A stretch of 64,000 bases of DNA from Methylobacterium sp. NMS14P (GTDB taxonomy: Bacteria > Pseudomonadota > Alphaproteobacteria > Rhizobiales > Beijerinckiaceae), in the NCBI RefSeq assembly GCF_028583545.1, contig NZ_CP087106.1, positions 4,088,501 to 4,152,500 of the forward strand, read 5' to 3'. Position 1 is the first letter of the stretch. Every line of letters starts with the position of its first letter. Positions 14,815 to 24,002 of the stretch are shown piece after piece. Position numbers and translations under genes: made by a program. A model generated the notes under the pieces. It worked only from the letters and a program-made list of their open reading frames with translations, was not told the DNA's origin and searched no databases.

Positions 14815-16023
14815 TCACGCCTTATGCAGCGGATTCTCGCGCAGGTAGCTGGAGGCGGCGGCGACGCCCGAGCCCGGCGTGACCTTGATGCCGCAATCGA
14901 TCATGGCCATCTCGGCGCCCGCGATGGCGCCCAGGAGCGACAGCTCGTTCAGGTCGCCCAGGTGACCGATGCGGAACACCTTGCCGGCGACTTTCGACAG
15001 GCCGGCCCCGAGCGAGAGGTTGTAGCGCTCGTAGGCGTGGGTGATCACCTTGGCGGCGTCGGCACCCTCCGGCACCACGATCGCCGTGACCGTGTCGGAG
15101 TTCCACTTCGGCTCCTTGGCGCAGGGCTTCAGGCCCCAGGCTGCCACGGCCTGGCGGGTCGCCTCGCCGAGCACGTGATGGCGGTGGTAGACGTTCTCCA
15201 GCCCCTCCTCCTTCACGATCGCCAGGGCCTCGCGCAGGCCGTAGAGCAGCGGCAGGACGGGCGTGTAGGGGAAGTAGCCGGTGGCGTTGGCGGCCAGCTG
15301 GTCCTTCCAGGCGAAGTAGGCGTGGCCGAGCCGGTCGTTGCGGCCGGTGCCGCCCTCGGCGATCTTGAGCGCCTTCGGGCTGATGCAGATCAGGCCGAGG
15401 CCGGCCGGCAGCATGAAGCCCTTCTGCGAGCCCGCGATGGCGCAGTCGACCTTCCACTCGTCCATGTAGAACGGCAGCGAGCCGATCGACGAGATGCCGT
15501 CCACGAACAGCAGCGCCGGGTGGCCGGCGGCGTCGATCGCCTTGCGCACCGCGCCGATGTCGCTGGTGACGCCCGTGGCGGTCTCGTTGTGGACGACCAT
15601 CACGGCCTTGATGGCGTGATCCTTGTCGGCCCGCAGCGCCTCCTCGATCTTCTGCGGATCGGCGCCGGCGCCCCACTCCTCCTCCTGGACGATCACGTCG
15701 AGGCCGAGGCGCTGGGCCATGTCGACCCAGAGGTGGCTGAACTGGCCGTAGCGGGCGGTGAGCACCTTGTCGCCGCGGCAGAGGGTGTTGGACAGGGCCG
15801 ATTCCCAGATGCCGGTGCCCGAGGACGGGAACAGGATGACCGTCCCGGCGGTCGAGCCGAACACCATCTTGGAGTCCTGCAGCAGCGGCTTCACCAGCTC
15901 GGGGAAGCTCGGCGAGCGGTGATCCTCCGACGGCACGTGCATGGCGCGCAGGACGCGCTCCGGGATGTTGGTGGGGCCCGGGATGAAGAGGTGGTTGCGA
16001 CCGGGGCGCCGGGTTGCGGCCAT
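14815..16023 (-). CDS. sgaA: Serine-glyoxylate aminotransferase
   Basis: PLP enzyme that transfers the amino group of serine to glyoxylate, giving hydroxypyruvate and glycine; entry step of the carbon-rearranging half of the serine cycle. The 402-residue length equals the AM1 enzyme. Fold-type I landmarks: FIPGPTNIPERVLRAM at the start, the PSSGTGIWESAL phosphate-binding segment, VDGISSIGSLPF with the PLP-ring Asp, and AIAGSQKGFMLPAG with the Schiff-base Lys at 201. First gene of the cluster, after a 520-base regulatory spacer. Confidence 0.97.
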   Translation of the reverse strand: MAATRRPGRNHLFIPGPTNIPERVLRAMHVPSEDHRSPSFPELVKPLLQDSKMVFGSTAGTVILFPSSGTGIWESALSNTLCRGDKVLTARYGQFSHLWVDMAQRLGLDVIVQEEEWGAGADPQKIEEALRADKDHAIKAVMVVHNETATGVTSDIGAVRKAIDAAGHPALLFVDGISSIGSLPFYMDEWKVDCAIAGSQKGFMLPAGLGLICISPKALKIAEGGTGRNDRLGHAYFAWKDQLAANATGYFPYTPVLPLLYGLREALAIVKEEGLENVYHRHHVLGEATRQAVAAWGLKPCAKEPKWNSDTVTAIVVPEGADAAKVITHAYERYNLSLGAGLSKVAGKVFRIGHLGDLNELSLLGAIAGAEMAMIDCGIKVTPGSGVAAASSYLRENPLHKA

Positions 16024-16543
16024 GATGTTTCCTCCGAAAAGTCCATTGCGCGCGGGCGTGAACCCGCGCCGGGTTGTCCAAGCGTCGTCAGGGAGTCGGT
16101 CCGGCGTCGTCGAGAGCGGCTCGCGCCGCGCCCCCTCGAACGCCATCCTCTGCCGTGATCGGGGGGCCTCCGCGGAGCGGCAGGCGGCCTCACGCCGCTC
16201 GCGTCGCGGCGCGCCCCCGCGCGCCGGTCGCCTCCGAAATGCCGTCCCGTCCAACGGCCTCAGGGCCGTCCTCGCCGCCTTCCTGTCAAGGTCCGGCCGA
16301 ACTCGCGCCGAGCCGCCGGTTCTTGGCATTATGAGGCGGTGGCGCTGGAAAGGAAAACCGGAAAAACTTCCGGAACTTGGCAAAAAAATTTTTTGTGCGA
16401 CGCAACGAAGTCGAGCCGCGGTTGAGAGGCTTCGCGGCATTGCACACCGAAGTCTTCCCGCACGCTCCGGGACCCGCGTCATCAAACTGAGATGGGATCG
16501 CGCTCTGGATCCCGGCACCGTACAGCCGCCGGGAGAGGGTGCC
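16024..16543. promoter_or_regulatory. Divergent regulatory spacer upstream of sgaA
   Basis: The only long upstream region available to drive the serine-cycle cluster. At 16381-16394 it holds an A7T6 tract, striking in this GC-rich sequence and expected to bend DNA. Immediately beside it lies the dyad TGCGACGCA (16396-16404) inside a T-N11-A frame (16393-16405), the form of site bound by LysR-type activators. QscR, a LysR-type regulator, is known to control serine-cycle genes in M. extorquens; its gene is not in this window. A CATAAT hexamer on the minus strand (16334-16329) is a possible -10. No protein gene is supported here. Confidence 0.5.
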
Positions 16544-17359
16544 GTGGCCGAGGTTGAGGAGATGCCGGTCCGAGTGCGGACGCTGTTCCTGTCCGACCTG
16601 CATCTCGGCACGCGCGGCTGCCAGGCCGGCCTGCTGCTGTCGTTCCTGAAGGACTACGACGCCGACACGATCTACCTCGTCGGCGACATCGTGGACGGCT
16701 GGCAGCTGCGCTCGGGCTGGTACTGGCCGCAGGAGCACAACGACGTCGTGCAGAAGCTCCTGCGCAAGGTCCGCAAGGGCGCGCGGATCGTCTACCTGCC
16801 CGGCAACCACGACGAGTTCCTGCGCGACTACGTGGGCACGAGCTTCGGCGGCATCGAGCTGGCCGAGACCGCGATCCACGAGGCGGCCGACGGCAAGCGC
16901 TACCTCGTCATCCACGGCGACCAGTTCGACATGGTCGTGCGCCACTCGCCGTGGCTCGCCCATCTGGGCGACGGCGCCTACACGCTGGCCCTCTCCCTCA
17001 ACACGCTGATCAACAAGGTGCGGCGCCGCCTTGGCCTGTCCTACTGGTCGCTCTCCGCCTGGGCGAAGCTGCGCGTCAAGAACGCCGTGAGCTTCATCGG
17101 CCGCTTCGAGACGATCCTGGCCGAGGAGGCCCGCCGCCAGGGCGCCGACGGGGTGATCTGCGGCCACATCCACCACGCGGCGGACCGGCCGATCGGCGAC
17201 CTGCGCTACCTCAACACCGGCGACTGGGTGGAATCCTGCACCGGGCTCGTGGAGCACTACGACGGTCGCATCGAGGTGCTGCACTACCCGAGCCTCCTGC
17301 GGGCGCAGGCGGCCGAGGTCGCGCCGCAGCCCCTGCCGGGCCGGCGCGCGGTGGCGTGA
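16544..17359 (+). CDS. UDP-2,3-diacylglucosamine diphosphatase-like metallophosphatase (LpxH/COG2908 family)
   Basis: A 271-residue calcineurin-type phosphoesterase. All five metal-binding motifs are visible: FLSDLHLG, VGDIVDGW, LPGNHDEF, VIHGDQFD and CGHIHHA. LpxH members hydrolyse UDP-2,3-diacylglucosamine in lipid A synthesis, but this alphaproteobacterial subgroup often pairs with a glycosyltransferase, as here, and may act on another phospho-substrate. The GTG start at 16544 is supported by GGGAGAGG six bases upstream; an ATG at 16562 is the alternative. The glycosyltransferase start follows after 10 bases. Confidence 0.85.
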   Translation: MAEVEEMPVRVRTLFLSDLHLGTRGCQAGLLLSFLKDYDADTIYLVGDIVDGWQLRSGWYWPQEHNDVVQKLLRKVRKGARIVYLPGNHDEFLRDYVGTSFGGIELAETAIHEAADGKRYLVIHGDQFDMVVRHSPWLAHLGDGAYTLALSLNTLINKVRRRLGLSYWSLSAWAKLRVKNAVSFIGRFETILAEEARRQGADGVICGHIHHAADRPIGDLRYLNTGDWVESCTGLVEHYDGRIEVLHYPSLLRAQAAEVAPQPLPGRRAVA

Positions 17360-17369
17360 GGGCGGCGCC

Positions 17370-18413
17370 GTGAAGCTCCTGATCGCCAGCGACGCGTGGC
17401 ACCCCCAGGTGAACGGCGTCGTGCGCTCCCTCGAGCAGATGGTCCGGCGCGCGCCGGAGCACGGCTTCGCCACGACCCTGCTCACCGTGGCGGATTTCCG
17501 CTCGCTGCCGCTGCCGGGCTACCCCGAGATCCGCCTCGCCTATGCCGGGCGCGAGCGGGTGGCGGCGCGCTGGCGGGCCGAGCGGCCGAGCCACGTGCAC
17601 ATCGCCACGGAAGGGCCGGTGGGCCTCGCGGCGCGGCGGCACTGCCTCGCCCACGGCCTGCCCTTCACGACGAGCTACCACACGCGCTTCCCGGAATACC
17701 TCGCCGCCCGCGCCCCGGTGCCGGAGGCGTGGTCCTACGCGTACCTGCGCCGGTTCCACGGCGCCGCCCGGGGCACGATGGTCAGCACCGCCTCGCTCCA
17801 GGGCGAGCTCGCGGCGCGGGGCTTCGGCCGGCTGATGCGCTGGACCCGGGGCGTGGACACGGAGCGGTTCCGGCCGGCCGAGGCCGGGACGCCCGTCCCG
17901 GCGGAGCTCGCCGGCCTGCCGGGGCCGCTGTTCCTCTACGTCGGGCGGCTGGCGGTGGAGAAGAACGTCGCGGCCTTCCTGAGCCTCGACCTGCCCGGCA
18001 CGAAGGTGGTGGTCGGCGACGGGCCGGACCGCGCGCGGCTGCAGGCACTGGCGCCGGAGGCCCGCTTCCTCGGCACCCGCACCGGCGCGGACCTCTCGGC
18101 CGTCTACGCCGCCTGCGACGTCTTCGTCTTCCCGAGCCTCACCGACACGTTCGGCATCGTGCTCCTGGAGGCCCTGGCCAGCGGCCTCCCGGTGGCGGCC
18201 TTCCCGGTGCCGGGCCCCAACGACGTCGTCGGCACGCGGGTCGGGGTGCTCGACCCGGACCTGCGGGGCGCCGCGCTGGCGGCGCTGCGCCTGTCGCGCG
18301 CCGAGTGCCGGGCCGAGGCGCTGCGCTGCGGCTGGGACGTGAGCGCCCGGCAGTTCTTCGGCAACATCGTCGAGGCGCATGGCGGCACCCGGACCACCCG
18401 GGACGCCGCCTGA
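17370..18413 (+). CDS. GT4-family glycosyltransferase (MgtA/alpha-mannosyltransferase-like)
   Basis: A 347-residue GT-B glycosyltransferase. It begins with KLLIASDAWHPQVNGVVRSL, the donor-group signature of GDP-mannose-dependent alpha-mannosyltransferase-like enzymes, and has the acceptor motif FTTSYHTRFPEY, the hinge FLYVGRLAVEKN, and the C-terminal PSLTDTFGIVLLEALASGLP, in which the first Glu of the EX7E motif is Asp, as is common in this subgroup. It likely adds a sugar to a glycolipid at the inner membrane. It is probably co-transcribed with the preceding phosphatase. Confidence 0.86.
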   Translation: MKLLIASDAWHPQVNGVVRSLEQMVRRAPEHGFATTLLTVADFRSLPLPGYPEIRLAYAGRERVAARWRAERPSHVHIATEGPVGLAARRHCLAHGLPFTTSYHTRFPEYLAARAPVPEAWSYAYLRRFHGAARGTMVSTASLQGELAARGFGRLMRWTRGVDTERFRPAEAGTPVPAELAGLPGPLFLYVGRLAVEKNVAAFLSLDLPGTKVVVGDGPDRARLQALAPEARFLGTRTGADLSAVYAACDVFVFPSLTDTFGIVLLEALASGLPVAAFPVPGPNDVVGTRVGVLDPDLRGAALAALRLSRAECRAEALRCGWDVSARQFFGNIVEAHGGTRTTRDAA

Positions 18414-18451
18414 CGCGTGACGGCGTCCGCGCGGGATGGCAGGACGGCGCG

Positions 18452-19114
18452 ATGCCGCCCGCCAGATCGACCACCGAGCCGTCCGCCGGACCGGCCGCCT
18501 CCGCCAGAACCCGGGCCCTGTCCGCCCGGCCGTTCGATCCCGCCCGGGCCGCCGCGTATCCGGCGGCGATCGGCTGCGACGAGGTCGGGCGCGGCGCCCT
18601 CTGCGGACCGGTGGTGGCGGCGGCGGTCTGGTTCGATCCGACGGCGATCCCGGCCGACCTGCTCGCCGCCCTCGACGACAGCAAGCGCGTCCCCGAGCCC
18701 GCGCGGGAACGGCTGGCGCCGCTGATCCGCGCCCACGCGCGGGTCGCGGTGGCGGCGGGGTCGCGCGCCCTGATCGACCGGATCAACATCCGCGGCGCCA
18801 CCCTCGACGCCATGGCGCGGGCGGTGGCGCGGCTCGGCCTCGTCGCGCCGGTGCTGGTCGATGGGCGGGACGCCCTGCCGGGCCTGCCCGGCCGCGCCGT
18901 CGTCGGGGGCGACCACTTGGTGCCGCAGATCGCCGCCGCCTCGATCGTCGCCAAGGTGCTCCGCGACCAGCTGATGCGGCGCCTCGCCCAGCGCCATCCC
19001 GGCTACGGCTGGGAGCGCAACGTCGGCTACGGGACGGCCGTCCACCGCGCCGGCCTGACGCGGCTCGGGCGCAGCCCGCATCACCGGCTCAGCTTCACCC
19101 GCGGCTTCGACTGA
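18452..19114 (+). CDS. rnhB: Ribonuclease HII
   Basis: Cleaves the RNA strand of RNA-DNA hybrids and starts removal of misincorporated ribonucleotides. The 220-residue protein has an unconserved Ala/Pro-rich extension of about 35 residues, then GCDEVGRGALCGPVVAAAV with the catalytic DEVGRG acidic pair, DDSKRVPEP, VVGGDHLVPQIAAASIVAKV with a further catalytic Asp, and the HHRLSF end. It follows the GT4 gene by about 40 bases and converges with the chemoreceptor, 15 bases away, with no obvious terminator. Confidence 0.93.
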   Translation: MPPARSTTEPSAGPAASARTRALSARPFDPARAAAYPAAIGCDEVGRGALCGPVVAAAVWFDPTAIPADLLAALDDSKRVPEPARERLAPLIRAHARVAVAAGSRALIDRINIRGATLDAMARAVARLGLVAPVLVDGRDALPGLPGRAVVGGDHLVPQIAAASIVAKVLRDQLMRRLAQRHPGYGWERNVGYGTAVHRAGLTRLGRSPHHRLSFTRGFD

Positions 19115-19129
19115 GCCGGGCAAGACGGG

Positions 19130-21232
19130 TCACGCGGCCCGGACGCCCGCGAGGAAGCGCTGAACCTCCGCGGCGAGGTCCTCCGCTTGACGCGTGAGCG
19201 CGGTGGCGGCGGTGAGCACGTGGTCGGCCGCGCGCCCGGTCTGGTCGGCCGCCCGCGCCACGCCGGCGATGTTGCCGGTCACCTCCTGCGTGCCGGCATT
19301 GGCCTGGGCGACGTTGCGGACGATCTTCTGGGTGGCCGCCCCCTGCTGCTCCACCGCGGCCGCGATGGCGGCCGCCACGGTGTCGATCTCACCGATCCGG
19401 CCGGTGATCGTGCCGATCGCCCGCACCGCCTGACCGGTCACGGCCCGGATCTCGCCGATCTGCCGGCCGATCTCGTCGGTGGCGCGGCCGGTCTGGGTGG
19501 CCAGTTCCTTGACCTCCGTGGCGACCACCGCGAAGCCGCGTCCGGCCTCGCCGGCCCGCGCCGCCTCGATCGTGGCGTTGAGGGCCAGCAGGTTCGTCTG
19601 CGCGGCGATGCTGGCGATCATCTCGACGACGGCGTCGACCCGGGCGACAGACGCGTTGAGCGCCGCCACCAGGGCGGCGGTCTGGTCGGCCTCGCCGACC
19701 GCGATCCGGGCCAGTTCGGACGAGCTCCGGACCTGCCGGCCGATCTCCTGGACGGAGGTACCGAGTTCCTCCACCGCGGCGGCGACGGTCCTGACGCCGG
19801 CGGAGGCCTCCTCGGCGGCCGCGGCCACGGTATCGGACCGGCCGGCGGTCTCCTGGGCGGTCGTGGTCATCTGCCAGGCCGTGGTCTGCAGTTCGGTCGC
19901 GGCGGCGGAGACCTGCCCGACGATGCCGGCCACCGCCGCCTCGAAGGTCTGCGCCAGCGTGTGCGTCATGGTCCGGCGCTGCGCCTCCGCGGCGCGCGCC
20001 GCCTCGGCCGCGTCCGCCTCCAGGGCGCTGGTGCGGATGAGGTTGTCCCGGAAGACCTGCACGGCCGCCGCCATCGCGCCGATCTCGTCCCGCCGCCCGC
20101 GGGCCGGGATCGCCACGGCGACGTCGCCGGAGGCGAGCGCCCGCATCGCCCGGATCATGGCCCGGAGCGGTCCGAGCACGCGACGGAAGACGAGGACGGC
20201 GCCGACACCGGCGAGGAGCACCGATGCGGCCAGGAACAGGCCGGTGTGGAGCAGCGTCGCCCGCGCCTCCGCGGCGAGCGCCTGCGCGCGCGCGACCATC
20301 GCGTCGAGGGCCGCGTCGGCGAGGTCGGCGATGGTGTTGACCTCCCGGGTGTTGCGGTCGCGCAAGTCCTGGAGCGCGACATTCGGCGGCGCGCCGCGGC
20401 TCAGGGCCGCCCGCAGGGCTTGCCGGCGCGCCGCGACCTCGCCCTCGAAGTTGCTGGCGCCGGCCCTCAGGAAGGCGTCCTGGATCGCCCGCGGCAGTGA
20501 ATCGTCCATGTGGTCAACGAGGTTCGCCCAGTTCGCCGCGACGCGGCCGCGCTCCTCGGCCTCGGCGAGGCGCTCCTCCTCGGACCAGCCCGTCCCCCGC
20601 GTCACGGCCGTCTCGGCCCGCGCCACGTTGCCGCCGATCGCGACCCGCGTGATCCAGGCGGCGCGCTTGACGTCCAGGGCGCGGGCCAGCGCGGTGTCCC
20701 GGCGCGGGATCGCGGCGTCGACGGCCCCGCTGGTCGCCGTGAGCGCGTCGAGCAGATCCTGGAACGCCCTAGCGGCGGCCTCCGCGGTCGCGGCGGCGCG
20801 CTCCCCGATCGGGACCGAGAGGGTCGCGTCCGTCCGCGCGGACAGACCGGTGACGGCCTCGTGCGCGCGCCGGAGTGGATCGACCGTCCTCGTCACCGCG
20901 GCGGCGTCGATCGCGCGCACGAGGGCCAGGAGGGCGTCCAGTCGCTCGGTCCTGGTCGTGCGCTGTCGGGCGATCAGGTCCGCGTCGGCGGGCGGAATCC
21001 TGTCCGCGGCGATCAGCGCCTGCAGGGTCCGTCCCCGCTCGAGGCGCACGGCGAGCAGGACCTCGAGGAGGATCCGGCTGCCTTCCGTGAGCGCGACCAC
21101 GCGGCGGCTCTCCCGCTCCTGCGCCCGGGCATCCAGCGCCGTCCGGGCGCCCGCGGCCAGCAGCATGGCGCTGAGTGAGAACAGGATCGCGCACAGGATC
21201 GTGCCGATCGACGGACGCGGAAGGCGCAGCAT
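19130..21232 (-). CDS. Methyl-accepting chemotaxis protein
   Basis: A 700-residue transmembrane chemoreceptor. An N-terminal membrane helix (about 11-33), a large helical periplasmic region to about 310, a second membrane helix ([20 protein letters not shown]), a HAMP linker ending in [18 protein letters not shown], and a long cytoplasmic coiled coil with the CheA/CheW-binding tip ([20 protein letters not shown] then [20 protein letters not shown]). The sensory domain resembles no specific ligand family I recognise. No che genes are adjacent, so it signals to an array encoded elsewhere. The upstream open frame reaches 21550, but only the ATG at 21232 gives a sensible N-terminal membrane anchor. 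Confidence 0.93.
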   Translation of the reverse strand: MLRLPRPSIGTILCAILFSLSAMLLAAGARTALDARAQERESRRVVALTEGSRILLEVLLAVRLERGRTLQALIAADRIPPADADLIARQRTTRTERLDALLALVRAIDAAAVTRTVDPLRRAHEAVTGLSARTDATLSVPIGERAAATAEAAARAFQDLLDALTATSGAVDAAIPRRDTALARALDVKRAAWITRVAIGGNVARAETAVTRGTGWSEEERLAEAEERGRVAANWANLVDHMDDSLPRAIQDAFLRAGASNFEGEVAARRQALRAALSRGAPPNVALQDLRDRNTREVNTIADLADAALDAMVARAQALAAEARATLLHTGLFLAASVLLAGVGAVLVFRRVLGPLRAMIRAMRALASGDVAVAIPARGRRDEIGAMAAAVQVFRDNLIRTSALEADAAEAARAAEAQRRTMTHTLAQTFEAAVAGIVGQVSAAATELQTTAWQMTTTAQETAGRSDTVAAAAEEASAGVRTVAAAVEELGTSVQEIGRQVRSSSELARIAVGEADQTAALVAALNASVARVDAVVEMIASIAAQTNLLALNATIEAARAGEAGRGFAVVATEVKELATQTGRATDEIGRQIGEIRAVTGQAVRAIGTITGRIGEIDTVAAAIAAAVEQQGAATQKIVRNVAQANAGTQEVTGNIAGVARAADQTGRAADHVLTAATALTRQAEDLAAEVQRFLAGVRAA

Positions 21233-22063
21233 GAGCGTCGGGATCTCTCTTGGCGGTGCGGCGCGGGGCGAGGCCAACCGCCCGATCCCCAGGATCGAGC
21301 GGGGCGGCCGGTCGACCGCGGTCGACGGAGCCTCGGGGTGGCACGACAGGTCCGTGGCGGCCTCGACCGCGATCCGCCGTGCCGGCGCGCGGTCCGGGGT
21401 TGATCGGACGTCGCCGGGCGCCCCGGAGGGGCACCGGCCCGGTTCGAGCCGAGGGCACGGCGCGGCCGAGGGCTCACCGTCGATCCCGGCTCGATCATCG
21501 GACGGAAAGCCGGTCCCGGCGTCACCGGAGGTCGAACTCCGACGGTCCACGTCTCAACGAAGGCCGGTCGCGGCAAGCGGCGCCGTCGCGCGGCGACGCG
21601 GAGCAAGGCTCGCCCGCGATCCCTTCACGGCGCGCGGCCTCCGAAACGTCGTCCGATGTCGGTCGGGCGACCTCCCGGCGCAGGACGGCCGCCGGCGGTC
21701 GCTCGCCGATGATACAACAGATCGACAAAGATGATTGAGATGCATTATTTCAATCCTACACATTTATTCGACCGAAATATCTATTCGTGCTACAAATCTC
21801 AGAATAAATGCCCGCCAGCCCAAGCAAATTTCTGCCCGATGCATTTGAAACCTGAAAGATACGGATGTCAATCTTACGCTTCCAGGCCACGCGGCCGACG
21901 TGAACACATGCAAACGGACCGAAGCGTAGATGTTCGTCGCGAGAGACATGCCGAGTCTATTCGAGTGTCCTGGTACACTCGGGAATTCTGAGGTTTTCGA
22001 AGACAGCGACGGATCGCGCGGATCCGCCGGCTCACGGGTGGGCGGCACCCCGCGGGACGCGGG
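21233..22063. other. 830-base gene-free spacer with an AT-rich island
   Basis: No gene is supported. The half next to the chemoreceptor is GC-rich like its surroundings. From about 21718 to 22000 the base composition drops sharply (ATTATTTCAATCCTACACAT, AATAAATG, GCAAATTTCTG), unlike anything else in the window. ATGCATT recurs at 21740 and again near 21840. Short frames here (for example 21731-21991) have no ribosome site or domain. It could be a regulatory region for the chemoreceptor, a decayed acquired segment, or an untranslated RNA. Confidence 0.6.
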
Positions 22064-23179
22064 TCAGAACAGCGCCAGCTGTGCCCCCGGCTTGCGGAAG
22101 GCGTCGCGGTTCAGCGCGATCCGCCCGAAGGCGAAACCGAGCCGCGTGCCGGCGAGCCGGACCCGCTGGCCGATCATCGCCGCGTAGACCCCCTCCCCGC
22201 GGAAGCGGTGGCCGAAGCGCGGGTCGTTCTCGCGCCCGCCCCGGGCTTCCCGCAGGAGTGCGAAGGCCCGGGCCCTGCGCTCGGGATAGTGCTCGGCGAA
22301 CCAGTCCGCCACGAGGTCGGCCACTTCGCCCGGGAGGCGCAGCAGCGCGTGGCCGATGCGGCTCGCCCCGTGCGCGCGCGCCTGAGCCAGGATCGACTCG
22401 ATCTCGTGATCGGTCAGGCCGGGGATGATCGGCGAGACGTTGACCATGACGGGTACCCCCGCCGCGCTCAGCGCCCGCATCGCCGCGAGCCGCTTGCCCG
22501 GCCGCGGCGCCCGCGGGTCGAGGCGGCGGGAGAGGTCCGGATCCAGCGTCGGCAGCGAGATCGCCGCCAGCACGAGGTCGTCCGCCGCCATCTCGGCCAG
22601 GAGGTCGAGGTCGCGCAGCACGAGGTCCGACTTGGTGGTGATGCTGACGGGGTGGCGGGCCTCCCGCAGCACCTCCAGCACCGCGCGGGTGAGCCGGTGC
22701 TCCCGCTCGACCGGCTGATAGGGATCCGTGGCGGTGCCGAGGGCGATCGTCTCGGGCCGGTAGCCCGGCGCGGCGATCTCGCGGGCGAGGAGCCGCGCGG
22801 CGTCCGGCTTGGTGAAGATCCGCGACTCGAAGTCGAGCCCCGGGGACAGGCCGAGCCAGGCATGGGTGGGGCGCGCGTAGCAGTAGATGCAGCCGTGCTC
22901 GCAGCCCCGGTACGGATTGATCGACCGATCGAACGGGATGTCGGGCGAGCTGTTGCGGGCGATGATCCGGGCGGACCGCTCCGGCGTGACCTGCGTGCGC
23001 AGGGGCGCCGGGGCGTCCGCGATCCAGGCCCCGTCGTGGAACGCCTCGCGCCGGGCGCACTCGTACCGGCCCGTCGGGTTGGCCGTGGCGCCGCGCCCGC
23101 GCCGGGCGGCCGGGTCCGCGGCGCTCGGGCCGAGTCGCGTCACGGCCCCGGACGCGGTCCCGTCGCGCGTGTCCACCAT
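22064..23179 (-). CDS. PA0069/Rv2578c-family radical SAM protein
   Basis: A 371-residue radical SAM enzyme. The 4Fe-4S motif is C93-X3-C97-X2-C100 in YRGCEHGCIYCYARP, typical of the SplB-related Rv2578c/PA0069 family. The barrel continues with ALGTATDPYQPVEREHRLTR and SPIIPGLTDHEIE. The reaction is unknown for the family. The ATG at 23179 (MVDTRDG) is preferred; the frame runs further upstream to 23296 with no homology. The spacer before the chemoreceptor gene is long, so co-transcription is doubtful. Confidence 0.85.
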   Translation of the reverse strand: MVDTRDGTASGAVTRLGPSAADPAARRGRGATANPTGRYECARREAFHDGAWIADAPAPLRTQVTPERSARIIARNSSPDIPFDRSINPYRGCEHGCIYCYARPTHAWLGLSPGLDFESRIFTKPDAARLLAREIAAPGYRPETIALGTATDPYQPVEREHRLTRAVLEVLREARHPVSITTKSDLVLRDLDLLAEMAADDLVLAAISLPTLDPDLSRRLDPRAPRPGKRLAAMRALSAAGVPVMVNVSPIIPGLTDHEIESILAQARAHGASRIGHALLRLPGEVADLVADWFAEHYPERRARAFALLREARGGRENDPRFGHRFRGEGVYAAMIGQRVRLAGTRLGFAFGRIALNRDAFRKPGAQLALF

Positions 23180-23337
23180 GGCCGCTCGTCTCCCTCTCGG
23201 ATCCGGTAAAGAACATAGAGCGAACACGTCGCCAGCGAGCGCCTTTTTTTCAGGCAAATGCGGCCCTGCAGCCCGTCCGGGCGACGGTGCGTCCACGCGG
23301 ATGCGGCGGGGCAGTTTACGGCGCCGCAGAATCGTCT

Positions 23338-23868
23338 ATGCGCCCGCTCATGCTCTCCGCGGTGACCTATCTGGCCGACCCGGCCGATCCGGACGCGATC
23401 GATCGCCTGGCCGACACGCTCAGCGTGCTCGTCTCGGGCGTGGCCGGCGGTCTCGTCGGCGACGCGGTGATCGTCGCGGGCCGCGAGAGCGAGGCCGTGG
23501 CCGCCGTCGCCGAGGCCACGGGCGCGACCCTGGTGCTGCACCGGGGCGGCAATCCCTACGCGGTCGGCGCCGCCGCGGCCCGGCGGGACTGGATCCTGTG
23601 CCTGGAGGCCGGCGACGTCCCGGCCGAGGGCTGGATCCGCACCCTCGACCGCTTCGTCGGGACGGCGCGGCCGGAGACGGCGCTCGGCCGCCTGCACCGC
23701 CCGGCCGGGAGCTGGCTCGGCCGCCTCGTCAGGCGCGCGGAGACCGTCGCCGGCGCCCGGCAGGCCCGGGCCGGCGACGTCGTCCGGCGCGAGGCCCTGC
23801 GCGCCGAGGGCGCGTTCGCGGGTCGCCTCAAGGTCAGGCCGCTGATCGCGCGGATCGAGCGCGCCTGA
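23338..23868 (+). CDS. Short glycosyltransferase-like protein
   Basis: A 176-residue protein with a partial GT-A (family 2) pattern: a strand and helix around DAVIVAGRESEAVAAVAEAT, then LVLHRGGNPYAVGAAAARRDWILCLEAGDVPAEGW. This matches the canonical 'N.G...AR...G.wil.LD.D' region, but with EAGD replacing the expected DXD, and the acceptor half is reduced to about 60 residues. It may be a non-catalytic relative. Divergent from the radical SAM gene. The start at 23338 (MRPLML) is chosen over 23287 because conservation-like character begins there. Confidence 0.6.
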   Translation: MRPLMLSAVTYLADPADPDAIDRLADTLSVLVSGVAGGLVGDAVIVAGRESEAVAAVAEATGATLVLHRGGNPYAVGAAAARRDWILCLEAGDVPAEGWIRTLDRFVGTARPETALGRLHRPAGSWLGRLVRRAETVAGARQARAGDVVRREALRAEGAFAGRLKVRPLIARIERA

Positions 23869-24002
23869 GCGGAAGAATCTTGCGCCGGCTCACGTTGTTG
23901 TCGGTCGATTCGCCTCTACAATTCTGGAAGCGCGGCAGAAACGTCGCCGCCTCCGGCCGTGTTGACCCGCGCTGAACCACCCCGACCTAGAAGGATGGTG
24001 CC

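Noticed and set aside
21731..21991. 86-codon frame in the AT-rich island
   Set aside because: No ribosome site, domain or hydrophobic pattern. Composition is unlike coding DNA of this genome, so I left the region as non-coding.
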